Source: Streptomyces massasporeus (GTDB taxonomy: Bacteria; Actinomycetota; Actinomycetes; Streptomycetales; Streptomycetaceae). From it: 64,000 nucleotides of DNA. Of this stretch, positions 9,244 through 17,578 are shown one piece after another. Each line of letters begins with the position of its first letter. Position 1 is the stretch's first letter. The notes under the pieces were generated by a model. It was not told the origin of the DNA and made no database searches. It saw only the letters and a list, made by a program, of their open reading frames with translations. The position numbers and the translations under genes were made by a program. The stretch lies in NCBI RefSeq assembly GCF_014648995.1, contig NZ_BMSE01000012.1:124001-188000 (forward strand), written 5' to 3'.

Positions 9244-10386
9244 TCACACCTGTGCTTCGGAGGTGCCTCTCTCGTTCTCCCCGGAGGCGGGCGGCGTCGC
9301 CCCCAGCGCGAGGGCCTTGCGCGCCGTGACGGTCGCCGGGCCGTCCACGGATCCGTACGCCTCGTCGTAGTGCGCGAAGTAGGTGTCCACGTCGCGTGCG
9401 GTGCTCGCCCTGCGCCACTCCTCCCGGGCGCCCTCCATGTCCTCGACCAGGTCGGCGACGGGCTTGCGGGAGCCGGCCGGCCAGGAGTGCCCGCGCAGGG
9501 CCTCGATCTGCTCGCCGAGCACGTCGTGGACCTGGCCGGCCCAGGCCCGGTGGGCGGCGAGGTCGTCCTCGGGGCTCTTCTCGGGCTCCTCGTAGAGCGC
9601 CGTGTCGAGGGCGTTGGCCGTCGAGAGGAAGACGACCTGGTCGGTGTCGAGGGTGGTGGGGTCGGCGCGCAGGGAACCGGTCAGCTCGGCCTTCCCCTCG
9701 GTGTCGCCGAAGAGGCAGGTGATCGCGCGGTCGCCGAAGCGCCAGCTCACCCGGGACGGCAGCAGGTAGTACACGTCGACATCGGCCGGCATCGCCCAGG
9801 TGTCCATCGCGTACTGGTCCTGGAGGGCGTAGCACTTCTCGTCGGCGACATCGGTGATCTTCGCGTCGCCCGGGAAGGCGCCGCCGGGCAGGGTGACGAC
9901 CGCGAACACCTCGGCGTCGTGCCGTCCCTCGCACGGCACCCGGTCGACGTCGTAGGTGTCCCCCTCCAGCCCGCCGGGCGCGTCGAAGCAGTCGCCCTTG
10001 TCCAGCGACAGAACCTCGTTGCCCCGTCGCGCGCCGTCCTTGAACCCCTCCCAGACCTCGGACGCGGCGCCCGTGGACAGCACGGCCACCCACAGCACGA
10101 TCCCGACGGCCGACAGCACGGCCCCCGCGATCGCCAGCCCCCTCCCGCTCTGCCCGGACCGCCGGATCCGCCACAACGCGATCAGCCCCAGCACGAGCCC
10201 GGCGGCGGGCAGGAAACAGAGCACGCCGAGCACGAGGGCGGCGACAGCCAGGGCGTTGACCGAGACCGGGGTGCCGTACGGACGCCCTGCGGGGTCGTAC
10301 GGGCCGTGTGTCCGCGGCCCGTTGGCCGGGGGCGGGCCGTACGGGTCCGGGGGCCGCTGGTTCCCGGGGGGCGGGGGTATCGACAC
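9244..10386 (-). CDS. DUF4190 membrane protein with septum-formation-like extracellular domain
   Basis: 380 residues from GTG 10386 with AGGAG about ten bases upstream; in-frame proline-rich sequence further upstream is read-through on the strand opposite the serpin. The N-terminus is Pro/Gly/Tyr-rich. Two hydrophobic segments follow (ALAVAALVLGVLCFLPAAG and LAIAGAVLSAVGIVLWVAVL), the DUF4190 pair. The extracellular part contains paired cysteines (KGDCFDAPG, VPCEGRHDAEVFAVV, KCYAL, ITCLFGD) as in actinobacterial 'septum formation' domains. The function is not known. It is divergent from the serpin gene with 83 bp between starts. Confidence 0.85.
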   Translation of the reverse strand: MSIPPPPGNQRPPDPYGPPPANGPRTHGPYDPAGRPYGTPVSVNALAVAALVLGVLCFLPAAGLVLGLIALWRIRRSGQSGRGLAIAGAVLSAVGIVLWVAVLSTGAASEVWEGFKDGARRGNEVLSLDKGDCFDAPGGLEGDTYDVDRVPCEGRHDAEVFAVVTLPGGAFPGDAKITDVADEKCYALQDQYAMDTWAMPADVDVYYLLPSRVSWRFGDRAITCLFGDTEGKAELTGSLRADPTTLDTDQVVFLSTANALDTALYEEPEKSPEDDLAAHRAWAGQVHDVLGEQIEALRGHSWPAGSRKPVADLVEDMEGAREEWRRASTARDVDTYFAHYDEAYGSVDGPATVTARKALALGATPPASGENERGTSEAQV

Positions 10387-10469
10387 GGGTACGGTGCTCC
10401 TGGCTGTGGCGGTGGGCGGGTCCGTCGTACGGCTGGGCGCATCGTAGGGGGCGGAGCGACGGGAGCGGA

Positions 10470-11753
10470 ATGCGGTCGATGCACGCGGCGGTACGGGCGG
10501 CGAACCGGTTGACGGCCCGCTGGGCGTCGGAGGCCCGCGCGGGCACGGTGTTCTCGGCGGCGGGAGTCTGGCCACTGCTGGCGCTCCTCGCGGACGGGGC
10601 GGCGGGCGCGGCCCGCGAGGAGCTGGAGGAGGCGCTGGGCCTGCCGGCCGGTCAGGCGGGCGCGGCGGCGCGGGAGTTCCTGGCGATGCTGTCCGGGATC
10701 GACGGCCTGTCGTCCGCCCTGGGGTTGTGGACCGCGCGGTTCGTGGAGCTGCGCGAGGAGTGGGCGGCGCGGTTGCCGGTGGGGGCACACGGGGTCCTCA
10801 CCGGGGATGCGGCGGCGGACGGGCGGGCGCTGGACGCGTGGGCCGCCGAGCGGACCGGTGGGGCGATCGGGCGGGTGCGGGTGGAGCCGGTGCCGGACAC
10901 GTCGCTGGTGGTGGCGAGTGCGCTGGTCCTGGGGGCGGACTGGGAGGTGCCGTTCGAGGGGCATGTCGGCAGCTGGCTCGGCCGCCACGACCGGGCGGGG
11001 CTCGTGCGGGAGGTTCCGGGCCTGGACGGCGTCGCCGTGGCTCGCACCGGAGTGGGAACCGTCACGCGGGTGGTCGTGCGTGGCGTGACGGGGGTCGACG
11101 TCCATCTGCTGCTGGGCACGGAGCGGATGGGGCCGGGCGAGGTGCTGGGCGCCGGCACGGGCCTTCTGTCCGGCGCGCTGGACGCGGTGCCGGGGAGCCG
11201 GCTGCCGGAGGGTGAGGCCGGCCCGGGGCTGCTCGTCTTCAAGCGGCGCACCCACACGCCCGAACCGCCGTCGCTGTCGCTGTTCACCGTGGAGTTCACC
11301 CTGCGGGCCGAGCACGACCTGCTGGCCTCGCGCGGCCTCTTCGGTCTGACGACGGCCGCCCGCGACACCCCGGGCGCCGCGCCCTTTCCCGGCGTGAGCC
11401 GCACGCCGCTCGTCCTGGACCGCGCGCGCCAGACCATGACGGCCACGTTCGGCGCCGAGGGTTTCAGGGCGGCGGCGGTGGCGACGTTCGCCGCGGTCTA
11501 CCGGGGCCGGTCGCCGGAGGAGCCGCCGTACGAGACGACCCGGGCGATGGCCTGTTTCGACCGTCCCTTCGGGTTCCTGACGGTCCACCGTGGGAGCGGG
11601 CTGGTCCTCGCGGCCGGGTGGGTCAGCGATCCCACGCCGTTCGCGAGGGACGAGGGCGGTCGAGCTCTCAGCCGGAGCCCCGGCGCAGCAGGACCAGTTC
11701 CGCGTTCATCTCGGCGAGGAACCGGACGACCACCTCGAGTTCGCCGGGGCTGA
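10470..11753 (+). CDS. serpin-family protease inhibitor with an extended C-terminus
   Basis: 427 residues. The serpin fold is recognisable from NRLTARWASEARAGTVFSAAGVWPLLALLA at the start to the C-terminal FDRPFGFLTVHRGSG and LVLAAGWVSDP. The hinge of the reactive-centre loop is present as AEGFRAAAVATFAAV, whose run of small residues is the pattern of inhibitory serpins. Ordinary serpins end a few residues after the VSDP strand; here about 35 low-complexity Arg/Pro/Gly residues follow, running antisense through the MarR 3' end for 86 bp. There is no signal peptide, so it is probably cytoplasmic. I chose ATG 10470; ATG 10479 is also possible. Confidence 0.85.
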   Translation: MRSMHAAVRAANRLTARWASEARAGTVFSAAGVWPLLALLADGAAGAAREELEEALGLPAGQAGAAAREFLAMLSGIDGLSSALGLWTARFVELREEWAARLPVGAHGVLTGDAAADGRALDAWAAERTGGAIGRVRVEPVPDTSLVVASALVLGADWEVPFEGHVGSWLGRHDRAGLVREVPGLDGVAVARTGVGTVTRVVVRGVTGVDVHLLLGTERMGPGEVLGAGTGLLSGALDAVPGSRLPEGEAGPGLLVFKRRTHTPEPPSLSLFTVEFTLRAEHDLLASRGLFGLTTAARDTPGAAPFPGVSRTPLVLDRARQTMTATFGAEGFRAAAVATFAAVYRGRSPEEPPYETTRAMACFDRPFGFLTVHRGSGLVLAAGWVSDPTPFARDEGGRALSRSPGAAGPVPRSSRRGTGRPPRVRRG

Positions 11754-12177
11754 ACCGGCCCCGGGCCGCGTCGGTGCTCCGGGCCAGGGGCCGGAAGTAG
11801 TCCCGCGCCACGCCCCGGGCCGTGTCGGCGTAGTGCAGGTGCACCACGCGGCGGTCGCCGGCGTCGCGGACCCGGCGGATGTGCCCGGCCCGCTCCAGCC
11901 GGTCGAGGCAGGCCGTGACCGCTCCGGACGTGAGGTTGAGCTGCCCCCGCAGGCGGCCCGGCGTCATGGGCTCGCCCCCCGCGTCCGGGTCGGAGTCGGC
12001 GTCGAGGATCGCGATCAGGGCCTGCATGTCGGTGAGGTGCAGGCCCTGCTCCTGGGCGAACTCCTGGGCGATGCGGTTGAACTCGCTGTTCATCCGGCGC
12101 AACAAGACGGCGAAGGTCTGCAACCCGGTGGGGTCGTCCGCCGGAAGGGATGCCGTGGGTGCACCGGAGCCGCTCAT
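11668..12177 (-). CDS. MarR-family transcriptional regulator
   Basis: 169 residues. It has a MarR winged helix: LTDMQALIAILDAD, MTPGRLRGQLNLTSGAVTACLDRLE, RAGHIRRVRDAGDRRVVHL (DxR wing), with long terminal helices for dimerisation. It is divergent from the MMPL exporter and separated from it by a region holding a strong dyad at 12189-12213. The usual arrangement is that MarR represses itself and the exporter until a toxic ligand binds. Its 3' end overlaps the serpin gene by 86 bp in convergent orientation. Confidence 0.92.
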   Translation of the reverse strand: MSGSGAPTASLPADDPTGLQTFAVLLRRMNSEFNRIAQEFAQEQGLHLTDMQALIAILDADSDPDAGGEPMTPGRLRGQLNLTSGAVTACLDRLERAGHIRRVRDAGDRRVVHLHYADTARGVARDYFRPLARSTDAARGRFSPGELEVVVRFLAEMNAELVLLRRGSG

Positions 12178-12188
12178 GCCCCCAGCCT

Positions 12189-12213
12189 AGTATCTCTCAA
12201 TGATTGAGATACT
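12189..12213. promoter_or_regulatory. inverted repeat, probable MarR operator
   Basis: AGTATCTC (12189-12196), nine bases, then GAGATACT (12206-12213) form a perfect 8-bp inverted repeat. A second dyad, CTCAAT-g-ATTGAG, is nested inside. It starts 12 bases upstream of the MarR start and lies in the divergent MarR/MMPL promoter region, so binding would repress both genes. The AT-rich composition contrasts with its surroundings, as is usual for MarR sites. Confidence 0.7.
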
Positions 12214-12259
12214 TTATGAATGAGTTACTTCTCCCGTGGCTCACTTCCTACGGCTTGGG

Positions 12260-14377
12260 ATGCGCATGAGAACCGCACAGCGTCGGGCCCGGTGGCTCGT
12301 ACCGCTCGTCCTGCTCCTCGTCTGGCTGGGGGTGGGCGGAACGCTCGGCCCCTACGCGGGCAGGCTCGGCGAGGTCGCCACCGACGACCAGGCCGCCTTC
12401 CTGCCGCGGAGCGCCGAGTCCACCCGGGTGCTGGAGGCCCGCGCGGCCTTCGACCAGTCCGAGACCGTGCCGGCCATCGTGGTCTGGACGGCGGACGGGG
12501 CACGGTTCACCGAGGACCGGCAGGCCGAGGCCACCCGGGCCGTCGCCGCGCTCGCCGGGAAGCCCGGCGTCGTGGGCCGCCCGTCGCCCGCCCTGCTCTC
12601 CGACGACCGCGGGGCGATACAGGCCGTCGTCCGGCTGGAACCCGACCTGGGCGACGAACTGCCCACCGTCCTCGACGCGGTGCGCGAGGCGGCCCGGGCC
12701 GTGCCGGACACGACGGCGCAGATCGCCGGGCCCGCGGCCAGTCAGGCCGATCTGTCGGACGCGTTCGCGGGCATCGACGGACTGCTGCTCGGCGTGGCCC
12801 TCGGCGCCGTGCTGCTGATCCTGCTGCTGGTGTACCGGAGCGTGTTGCTGCCGTTCCTGATCATCCTGGGGTCGGTCTTCGCGCTGGGCCTCGCCTGCGC
12901 GGTGGTCTACGCACTGGCCGACCGGGACGTGGTCCGGGTCGACGGACAGGTCCAGGGCATCCTGTCGATCCTGGTGATCGGCGCCGCCACCGACTACGCC
13001 CTGCTGCTGGCCGCGCGCTTCCGTGAGGAACTCGCCCTGCGCGGGGACCGCTTCGGTGCCGCGGTGGCCGCCGTACGCCGCTCGTTCGGCGCGATCACCG
13101 CCAGCGCCGCCACCGTCGCGCTCGGACTGCTGGCCCTGCTCGCGAGCGACCTCACCAACAACCGCGCCCTCGGACCGGTCGGCGCCATCGGCATCGGCTG
13201 CGCCGTGCTCGCCACGCTCACCTTCCTGCCGGCCGCGCTGGCCCTGCTGGGCCGCACCGCCTACTGGCCGTCCCGGCCGAAGCCCCCGGAGGAGTCCGGG
13301 GAGGGGACCCGCGTGTGGCGCCGGGTCGCGAGGACGGTGAACGGCCGGCCGCGGCGGACCTGGGCGGTGACGGCGCTCGTGCTGGCCGTCTTCGCGGCCT
13401 TCTCGCCCTCCCTGTCCTCCAAGGGCGTGCCGCTCGACGAGATCTTCGTGAACGACGCGCCCTCGGTGGCCGCGCAGACGACGCTCGGCGCGCACTTCCC
13501 CGGCGGGTCCGGCAACCCGGCCGTCATCATCGCCGACGCCGGTCGCACCGCCGAGGTGACGGCCGCCGCGCGCAGCACCGAGGGCGTGGCCTCCGCCGGC
13601 GCCGTCTCCGCCTCCGGCCGTCCCGGGGCGGGCGAGCCGCGCGTCGTCGACGGACGCGTACGCATCGACGCCACCCTGAAGGCCGCGGCGGACAGCGACA
13701 CGGCCAAGGAGACGGTCGAACGGCTGCGCACGGAGGTGCACGCGGTCTCCGGGGCCGACGCCCTGGTCGGCGGGTACACGGCGCAGCAGTACGACACCCA
13801 GCAGACCGCCGTCCGGGACCGGACGGTCATCGTGCCGATCGTGCTCGCCGTCATCCTGCTGATCCTGATGCTGCTGCTGCGTTCCCTGCTCGTGCCGGTG
13901 CTGCTGGTCGCGACCGTGGGGCTCAACTTCCTGGCGACGCTGGGGGTGTCGGCGCTGGTCTTCCAGCACTTGCTCGGATTCAGCGGCACGGACGCCTCGG
14001 TGCCGCTGTACGGGTTCGTGTTCCTGGTGGCGCTCGGCGTCGACTACAACATCTTCCTCATGTCGCGGGTCCGGGAGGAGGCGCTGGTGCACGGCAACCG
14101 GCAGGGGGTGCTGCGCGGGCTGACCACCACCGGCGGGGTGATCACCTCGGCGGGTGTGGTGCTCGCCGCGACGTTCGCGGCCCTGATGGTGATCCCGCTG
14201 GCGTTCCTGGTGCAGATCGCGTTCATCGTCGCCTTCGGGGTGCTGCTCGACACGCTCGTGGTGCGCTCCCTGCTGGTGCCCGCGTTGATGATCGACATCG
14301 GGCCCCGGGCGTGGTGGCCGAGCACTCTGGCCCGCCGGACCCCGGAAGGAGCCGGAACCAGTACTCCCTCCGGCTGA
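12260..14377 (+). CDS. MMPL/RND-family membrane exporter
   Basis: About 705 residues. It contains two repeats of the MMPL layout: one N-terminal helix (WLVPLVLLLVWLGVGG), a large extracellular domain, then a block of five or six helices (LLLGVALGAVLLILLLVYRS and ILVIGAATDYALLLAARFREEL in the first half; VALGVDYNIFLMSRVREEAL in the second). The ATDYALL and GVDYNIF segments are the conserved proton-relay region. It probably exports a lipid or hydrophobic toxin using proton motive force. ATG 12260, ATG 12266 and GTG 12236 are all possible starts with weak ribosome sites. Control by the adjacent MarR is likely. Confidence 0.9.
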   Translation: MRMRTAQRRARWLVPLVLLLVWLGVGGTLGPYAGRLGEVATDDQAAFLPRSAESTRVLEARAAFDQSETVPAIVVWTADGARFTEDRQAEATRAVAALAGKPGVVGRPSPALLSDDRGAIQAVVRLEPDLGDELPTVLDAVREAARAVPDTTAQIAGPAASQADLSDAFAGIDGLLLGVALGAVLLILLLVYRSVLLPFLIILGSVFALGLACAVVYALADRDVVRVDGQVQGILSILVIGAATDYALLLAARFREELALRGDRFGAAVAAVRRSFGAITASAATVALGLLALLASDLTNNRALGPVGAIGIGCAVLATLTFLPAALALLGRTAYWPSRPKPPEESGEGTRVWRRVARTVNGRPRRTWAVTALVLAVFAAFSPSLSSKGVPLDEIFVNDAPSVAAQTTLGAHFPGGSGNPAVIIADAGRTAEVTAAARSTEGVASAGAVSASGRPGAGEPRVVDGRVRIDATLKAAADSDTAKETVERLRTEVHAVSGADALVGGYTAQQYDTQQTAVRDRTVIVPIVLAVILLILMLLLRSLLVPVLLVATVGLNFLATLGVSALVFQHLLGFSGTDASVPLYGFVFLVALGVDYNIFLMSRVREEALVHGNRQGVLRGLTTTGGVITSAGVVLAATFAALMVIPLAFLVQIAFIVAFGVLLDTLVVRSLLVPALMIDIGPRAWWPSTLARRTPEGAGTSTPSG

Positions 14378-14400
14378 ACCGCCGGCGGCGCCCGTGTCGT

Positions 14401-14428
14401 GCATCCGCCGAGGGCCCCGGGCGGGAAG
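14401..14428 (+). promoter_or_regulatory. putative ECF-sigma (LitS-like) promoter of the SDR gene
   Basis: GCATCCG at 14401-14407, a 17-bp spacer, then GAAG at 14425-14428, 67 bases before the SDR start. The same two boxes with the same spacing precede four other units of the island. Assignment to the adjacent sigma factor is inference. Confidence 0.65.
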
Positions 14429-14494
14429 TGTTCGCGTCAGGGTCGGCCGTGACCCGACAGCACGGCGACGGCGTCGGCGGACGGAGGCACGACC

Positions 14495-16078
14495 ATGACG
14501 ACGGACGGGCAGCGGCTGCACTGCCTGGTCACCGGGGCGTCCGGCTACATCGGCGGACGCCTGGTGCCGGAACTGCTGCAGGAGGGCCACCGCGTCCGGT
14601 GCCTCGCCCGCTCCCCCGGCAAGCTCCGCGACCACCCCTGGGCGGCGCACGCCGAGGCGGTCCAGGGGGATGTCACGGACCCGGAGTCGGTCGCCGCCGC
14701 GATGCGCGGGGTGGATGTCGCCTACTACCTGGTGCACGCCCTCGGCTCCGGCTCCGGGTTCGAGGACACCGACCGCGCAGCCGCCCGGATCTTCGCCGAA
14801 CAGGCCCGGGCGGCCGGCGTACGGCGGATCGTCTACCTCGGCGGGCTCACGCCGCGTGGCGTCCCCGAGGGGGAGCTCTCCCCGCACCTGAGGTCCCGGG
14901 CCGAGGTGGGGCAGATCTTCCTCGACTCGCCCGTGCCCGCGACCGTGCTGCGCGCGGCCGTCGTCATCGGCTCGGGCTCGGCGTCGTTCGAGATGCTGCG
15001 CTACCTCACCGAACGCCTGCCCGTCATGGTCACCCCCAGCTGGGTGCACACCCGCACCCAGCCCATCGGCGTACGGGACGTGCTGCGCTACCTCGTCGGG
15101 TCGGCCACCATGCCGGACGACGTCGACCGGGCCTTCGACATCGGCGGCCCGGACGTCCTCACCTACCGGGACATGATGCGGCGCTACGCCGCCGTCGCCG
15201 GACTGCGGCGGCGGTTCATCGTGCCGGTCCCGGTCCTCACCCCGCGGCTGTCCAGCCACTGGGTCGGCCTGGTCACGCCGGTGCCCGCCTCGCTCGCCCG
15301 TCCGCTGACCGAGTCGCTGCGGCACGAGGTCGTCTGCCACGAGCACGACATCGCCCGGTACGTGCCCGACACCCCGGGCCGGCCGCTGCCGTTCGACGAG
15401 GCGCTGGGCCTGGCGCTGCGCCGGGTGCGGGAGGCGCAGGTCTCCACGCGCTGGTCCTCCGCCTCGGTGCCCGGGGCGCCCAGCGACCCGCTGCCCACCG
15501 ACCCCGACTGGGCGGGCGGCAGCCTCTACCAGGACGAGCGGCAGCGGCCGGTCGACGCGTCCCGGCCCGCGCTGTGGAAGGTGATCGAGGGCATCGGCGG
15601 CGACAACGGCTGGTACTCCTCCCCGCTGGCCTGGGCGGTCCGGGGCTGGCTGGACCGGTTCGCGGGCGGGGTCGGGCTGCGCCGCGGCCGACGGGACACC
15701 GAGCGGCTGAGGGTCGGCGACTCGCTGGACTTCTGGCGGGTCGAGGAGATCGAACCGGGGCATCTGCTGCGGCTGCGCGCCGAGATGCGGCTGCCCGGCC
15801 TCGCCTGGCTGGAGATGTACGCCGAGACCGACGACGAGGGCCGCACCCGCTACCGGCAGCGCGCCCTGTTCCACCCGCGCGGCCTGCTGGGCCACGCCTA
15901 CTGGTGGAGCGTCGCCCCGTTCCACTCCGCCGTGTTCGGCGGCATGGCGCGCAACATCGCGCGGGCGGCGGCCGAGGGCACGAGCGGACGCCGGAGCGCC
16001 TCGCGCATCCGACGGGCCCGCAAGCGGCGAAGTCTCCGGGAGCAACGAACGGAATCCGCATCCCCGCACCAGGAGTGA
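14495..16078 (+). CDS. NAD(P)-binding SDR/NmrA-like protein with C-terminal DUF2867
   Basis: 527 residues. An N-terminal Rossmann fold begins with CLVTGASGYIGGRLVPELL and continues through VQGDVTDPESV, AYYLVHALGSG and VYLGGLTP, typical of atypical SDRs of the complex-I/NmrA group. The C-terminal ~170 residues (LWKVIEGIGGDNGWYS, GDSLDFWRVEEIEPGHLLRL, YWWSVAPFHSAVFGGMARNI) match DUF2867, an SRPBCC-like ligand-binding fold. The gene is four bases from photolyase and has a light-island promoter. The substrate is unknown; a role with a flavin, lipid or pigment during photo-stress is a guess from context. Confidence 0.85.
   Translation: MTTDGQRLHCLVTGASGYIGGRLVPELLQEGHRVRCLARSPGKLRDHPWAAHAEAVQGDVTDPESVAAAMRGVDVAYYLVHALGSGSGFEDTDRAAARIFAEQARAAGVRRIVYLGGLTPRGVPEGELSPHLRSRAEVGQIFLDSPVPATVLRAAVVIGSGSASFEMLRYLTERLPVMVTPSWVHTRTQPIGVRDVLRYLVGSATMPDDVDRAFDIGGPDVLTYRDMMRRYAAVAGLRRRFIVPVPVLTPRLSSHWVGLVTPVPASLARPLTESLRHEVVCHEHDIARYVPDTPGRPLPFDEALGLALRRVREAQVSTRWSSASVPGAPSDPLPTDPDWAGGSLYQDERQRPVDASRPALWKVIEGIGGDNGWYSSPLAWAVRGWLDRFAGGVGLRRGRRDTERLRVGDSLDFWRVEEIEPGHLLRLRAEMRLPGLAWLEMYAETDDEGRTRYRQRALFHPRGLLGHAYWWSVAPFHSAVFGGMARNIARAAAEGTSGRRSASRIRRARKRRSLREQRTESASPHQE
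16005..16032 (+). promoter_or_regulatory. putative internal LitS-like promoter for photolyase
   Basis: GCATCCG at 16005-16011, 17-bp spacer, GAAG at 16029-16032, inside the last codons of the SDR gene and 50 bases before the photolyase ATG. It would give phr its own transcript besides read-through from the SDR promoter. Confidence 0.6.
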
Positions 16079-16082
16079 CGCC

Positions 16083-17456
16083 ATGACCGTCGCGGTCGTC
16101 CTGTTCACCTCGGACCTGCGTCTGCACGACCATCCGCCCCTGCACGCGGCGCTGAAAACGGCCGACGAGGTGGTGCCCCTGTTCGTCCGCGACCCCGCCG
16201 TCCACGCCGTGGGATTCGACGTGCCCAACCGGGCCGCCTTCCTCGCCGACTGCCTGGCCGACCTGGACTCCTCGCTGCGCCGGCGCGGCGGGCGGCTGGT
16301 CGTGCGCACCGGGCCGGTCACCCGGGAGGTCCGCGCGGTCGCCGCCGCGTGCGGTGCCGCGGAGGTGCACATGGCCGCGGGAGTCACCGGCTTCGCCCAC
16401 CGCCGTGAGGAGCGGCTGCGCAAGGAACTCGACGCGGACGGTGTCGCGCTGCGGGTGCACGACCGCGTGATCACCGCCGTCGCGCCGGGGGCCGTGACCC
16501 CCCAGGGCTCGGACCACTTCGCCGTCTTCACGCCGTACATGCGCCGCTGGTCCAAGGAGCCGCTGCGCGACCCCCTGCCCGCCCCGCGTGCCGTGCGGGT
16601 CCCCGAGGCGGTGCGCGGCGAGGAGCTGCCGTCCCGCGCGGGGGTGGCGGACGTGTCGCCGGACCTCCCGGCCGGCGGCGAGTCGGCGGGCCGCGACAGG
16701 TTCGCGCGGTGGGCGGACACCGGCCTGGCCCGGTACGAGGAAGGGCACGACGACCTGGCCGGTGACGCGACCTCACGCCTGTCGCCCTACCTGCACTTCG
16801 GGGCGCTGTCGCCGGTGGAGGTGGTCCGGCGGGCCCGGTCGAAGGGCGGCCCCGGGGCGGAGGCGTTCGTCCGTCAGCTGTGCTGGCGCGACTTCCACCA
16901 TCAGGTCCTCGCGGCCCGGCCCGAGGCGTCGGTCCGGGACTACCGCTCCCGGGGCGACCGGTGGCGGGGCGAGGAGGACGCCGCCGAGGAGATCGCCGCG
17001 TGGCGGGAGGGACGCACCGGCTACCCGGTGGTCGACGCGGGCATGCGCCAGCTGCGCCACGAGGGCTGGATGCACAACCGGGCCCGGCTGCTGGTGGCGA
17101 GCTTCCTCACCAAGACGCTGTACGTGGACTGGCGGATCGGCGCCCGGCACTTCCTGCGGTTCCTCGTCGACGGCGACCTCGTCAACAACCAGCTGAACTG
17201 GCAGTGGGTCGCCGGCACCGGCACCGACACCCGCCCCCACCGCGTCCTCAACCCCGTGCTCCAGGGCAAGCGCTACGACCCGGACGGCGCCTACGTACAC
17301 CGCTGGGTGCCCGAACTGGCCGGTGTCGGCGGCGCCGCGGTGCACGAGCCCTGGCGGCTGCCGGAGGACGAGCGGGCCCGGCTGCGCTATCCGGCGCCGC
17401 TCCTCGATCTCGGCGAGGGCCTGGCCCGCTTCCGGCAGGCCCGGGGCCGCGACTGA
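16083..17456 (+). CDS. phr: deoxyribodipyrimidine photolyase (class I CPD type)
   Basis: 457 residues, the usual length. The N-terminal antenna domain begins VVLFTSDLRLHDHPPL. The C-terminal FAD domain has the conserved segments RLSPYLHFGALSP, FVRQLCWRDFHHQ, GYPVVDAGMRQL, HEGWMHNRARLLVASFLTK, WRIGARHF, DGDLVNNQLNWQWVAGTGTD, PHRVLNPVLQGKRYDPDGAYVHRWVPEL. The Trp in NNQLNWQW and the Asn-rich flavin pocket are intact, so it should repair cyclobutane pyrimidine dimers with visible light. Placed with carotenoid genes and a shared promoter motif, it forms the DNA-repair arm of the light response. Confidence 0.96.
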   Translation: MTVAVVLFTSDLRLHDHPPLHAALKTADEVVPLFVRDPAVHAVGFDVPNRAAFLADCLADLDSSLRRRGGRLVVRTGPVTREVRAVAAACGAAEVHMAAGVTGFAHRREERLRKELDADGVALRVHDRVITAVAPGAVTPQGSDHFAVFTPYMRRWSKEPLRDPLPAPRAVRVPEAVRGEELPSRAGVADVSPDLPAGGESAGRDRFARWADTGLARYEEGHDDLAGDATSRLSPYLHFGALSPVEVVRRARSKGGPGAEAFVRQLCWRDFHHQVLAARPEASVRDYRSRGDRWRGEEDAAEEIAAWREGRTGYPVVDAGMRQLRHEGWMHNRARLLVASFLTKTLYVDWRIGARHFLRFLVDGDLVNNQLNWQWVAGTGTDTRPHRVLNPVLQGKRYDPDGAYVHRWVPELAGVGGAAVHEPWRLPEDERARLRYPAPLLDLGEGLARFRQARGRD

Positions 17457-17510
17457 GAGCGCGGTTCACGACCGAGGGCCCGGTTCACGGTCGAGAGCCC
17501 GCCATCCGGC

Positions 17511-17538
17511 GCATCCGAAACGCCTCTGTCCGGGGAAG
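17511..17538 (+). promoter_or_regulatory. putative LitS-like promoter of crtEIB
   Basis: GCATCCG at 17511-17517, 17-bp spacer, GAAG at 17535-17538, 41 bases before the crtE start. It is identical in layout to the other four island promoters. Confidence 0.65.
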
Positions 17539-17578
17539 CACTGATGTGCGGATGACCGGAAGCGAGAAGGGGTTGCGC

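Noticed and set aside
10387..10788. N-terminal extension of the DUF4190 protein
   Set aside because: The extra Pro/Arg-rich stretch is antisense to the serpin gene; GTG 10386 has a proper ribosome site.
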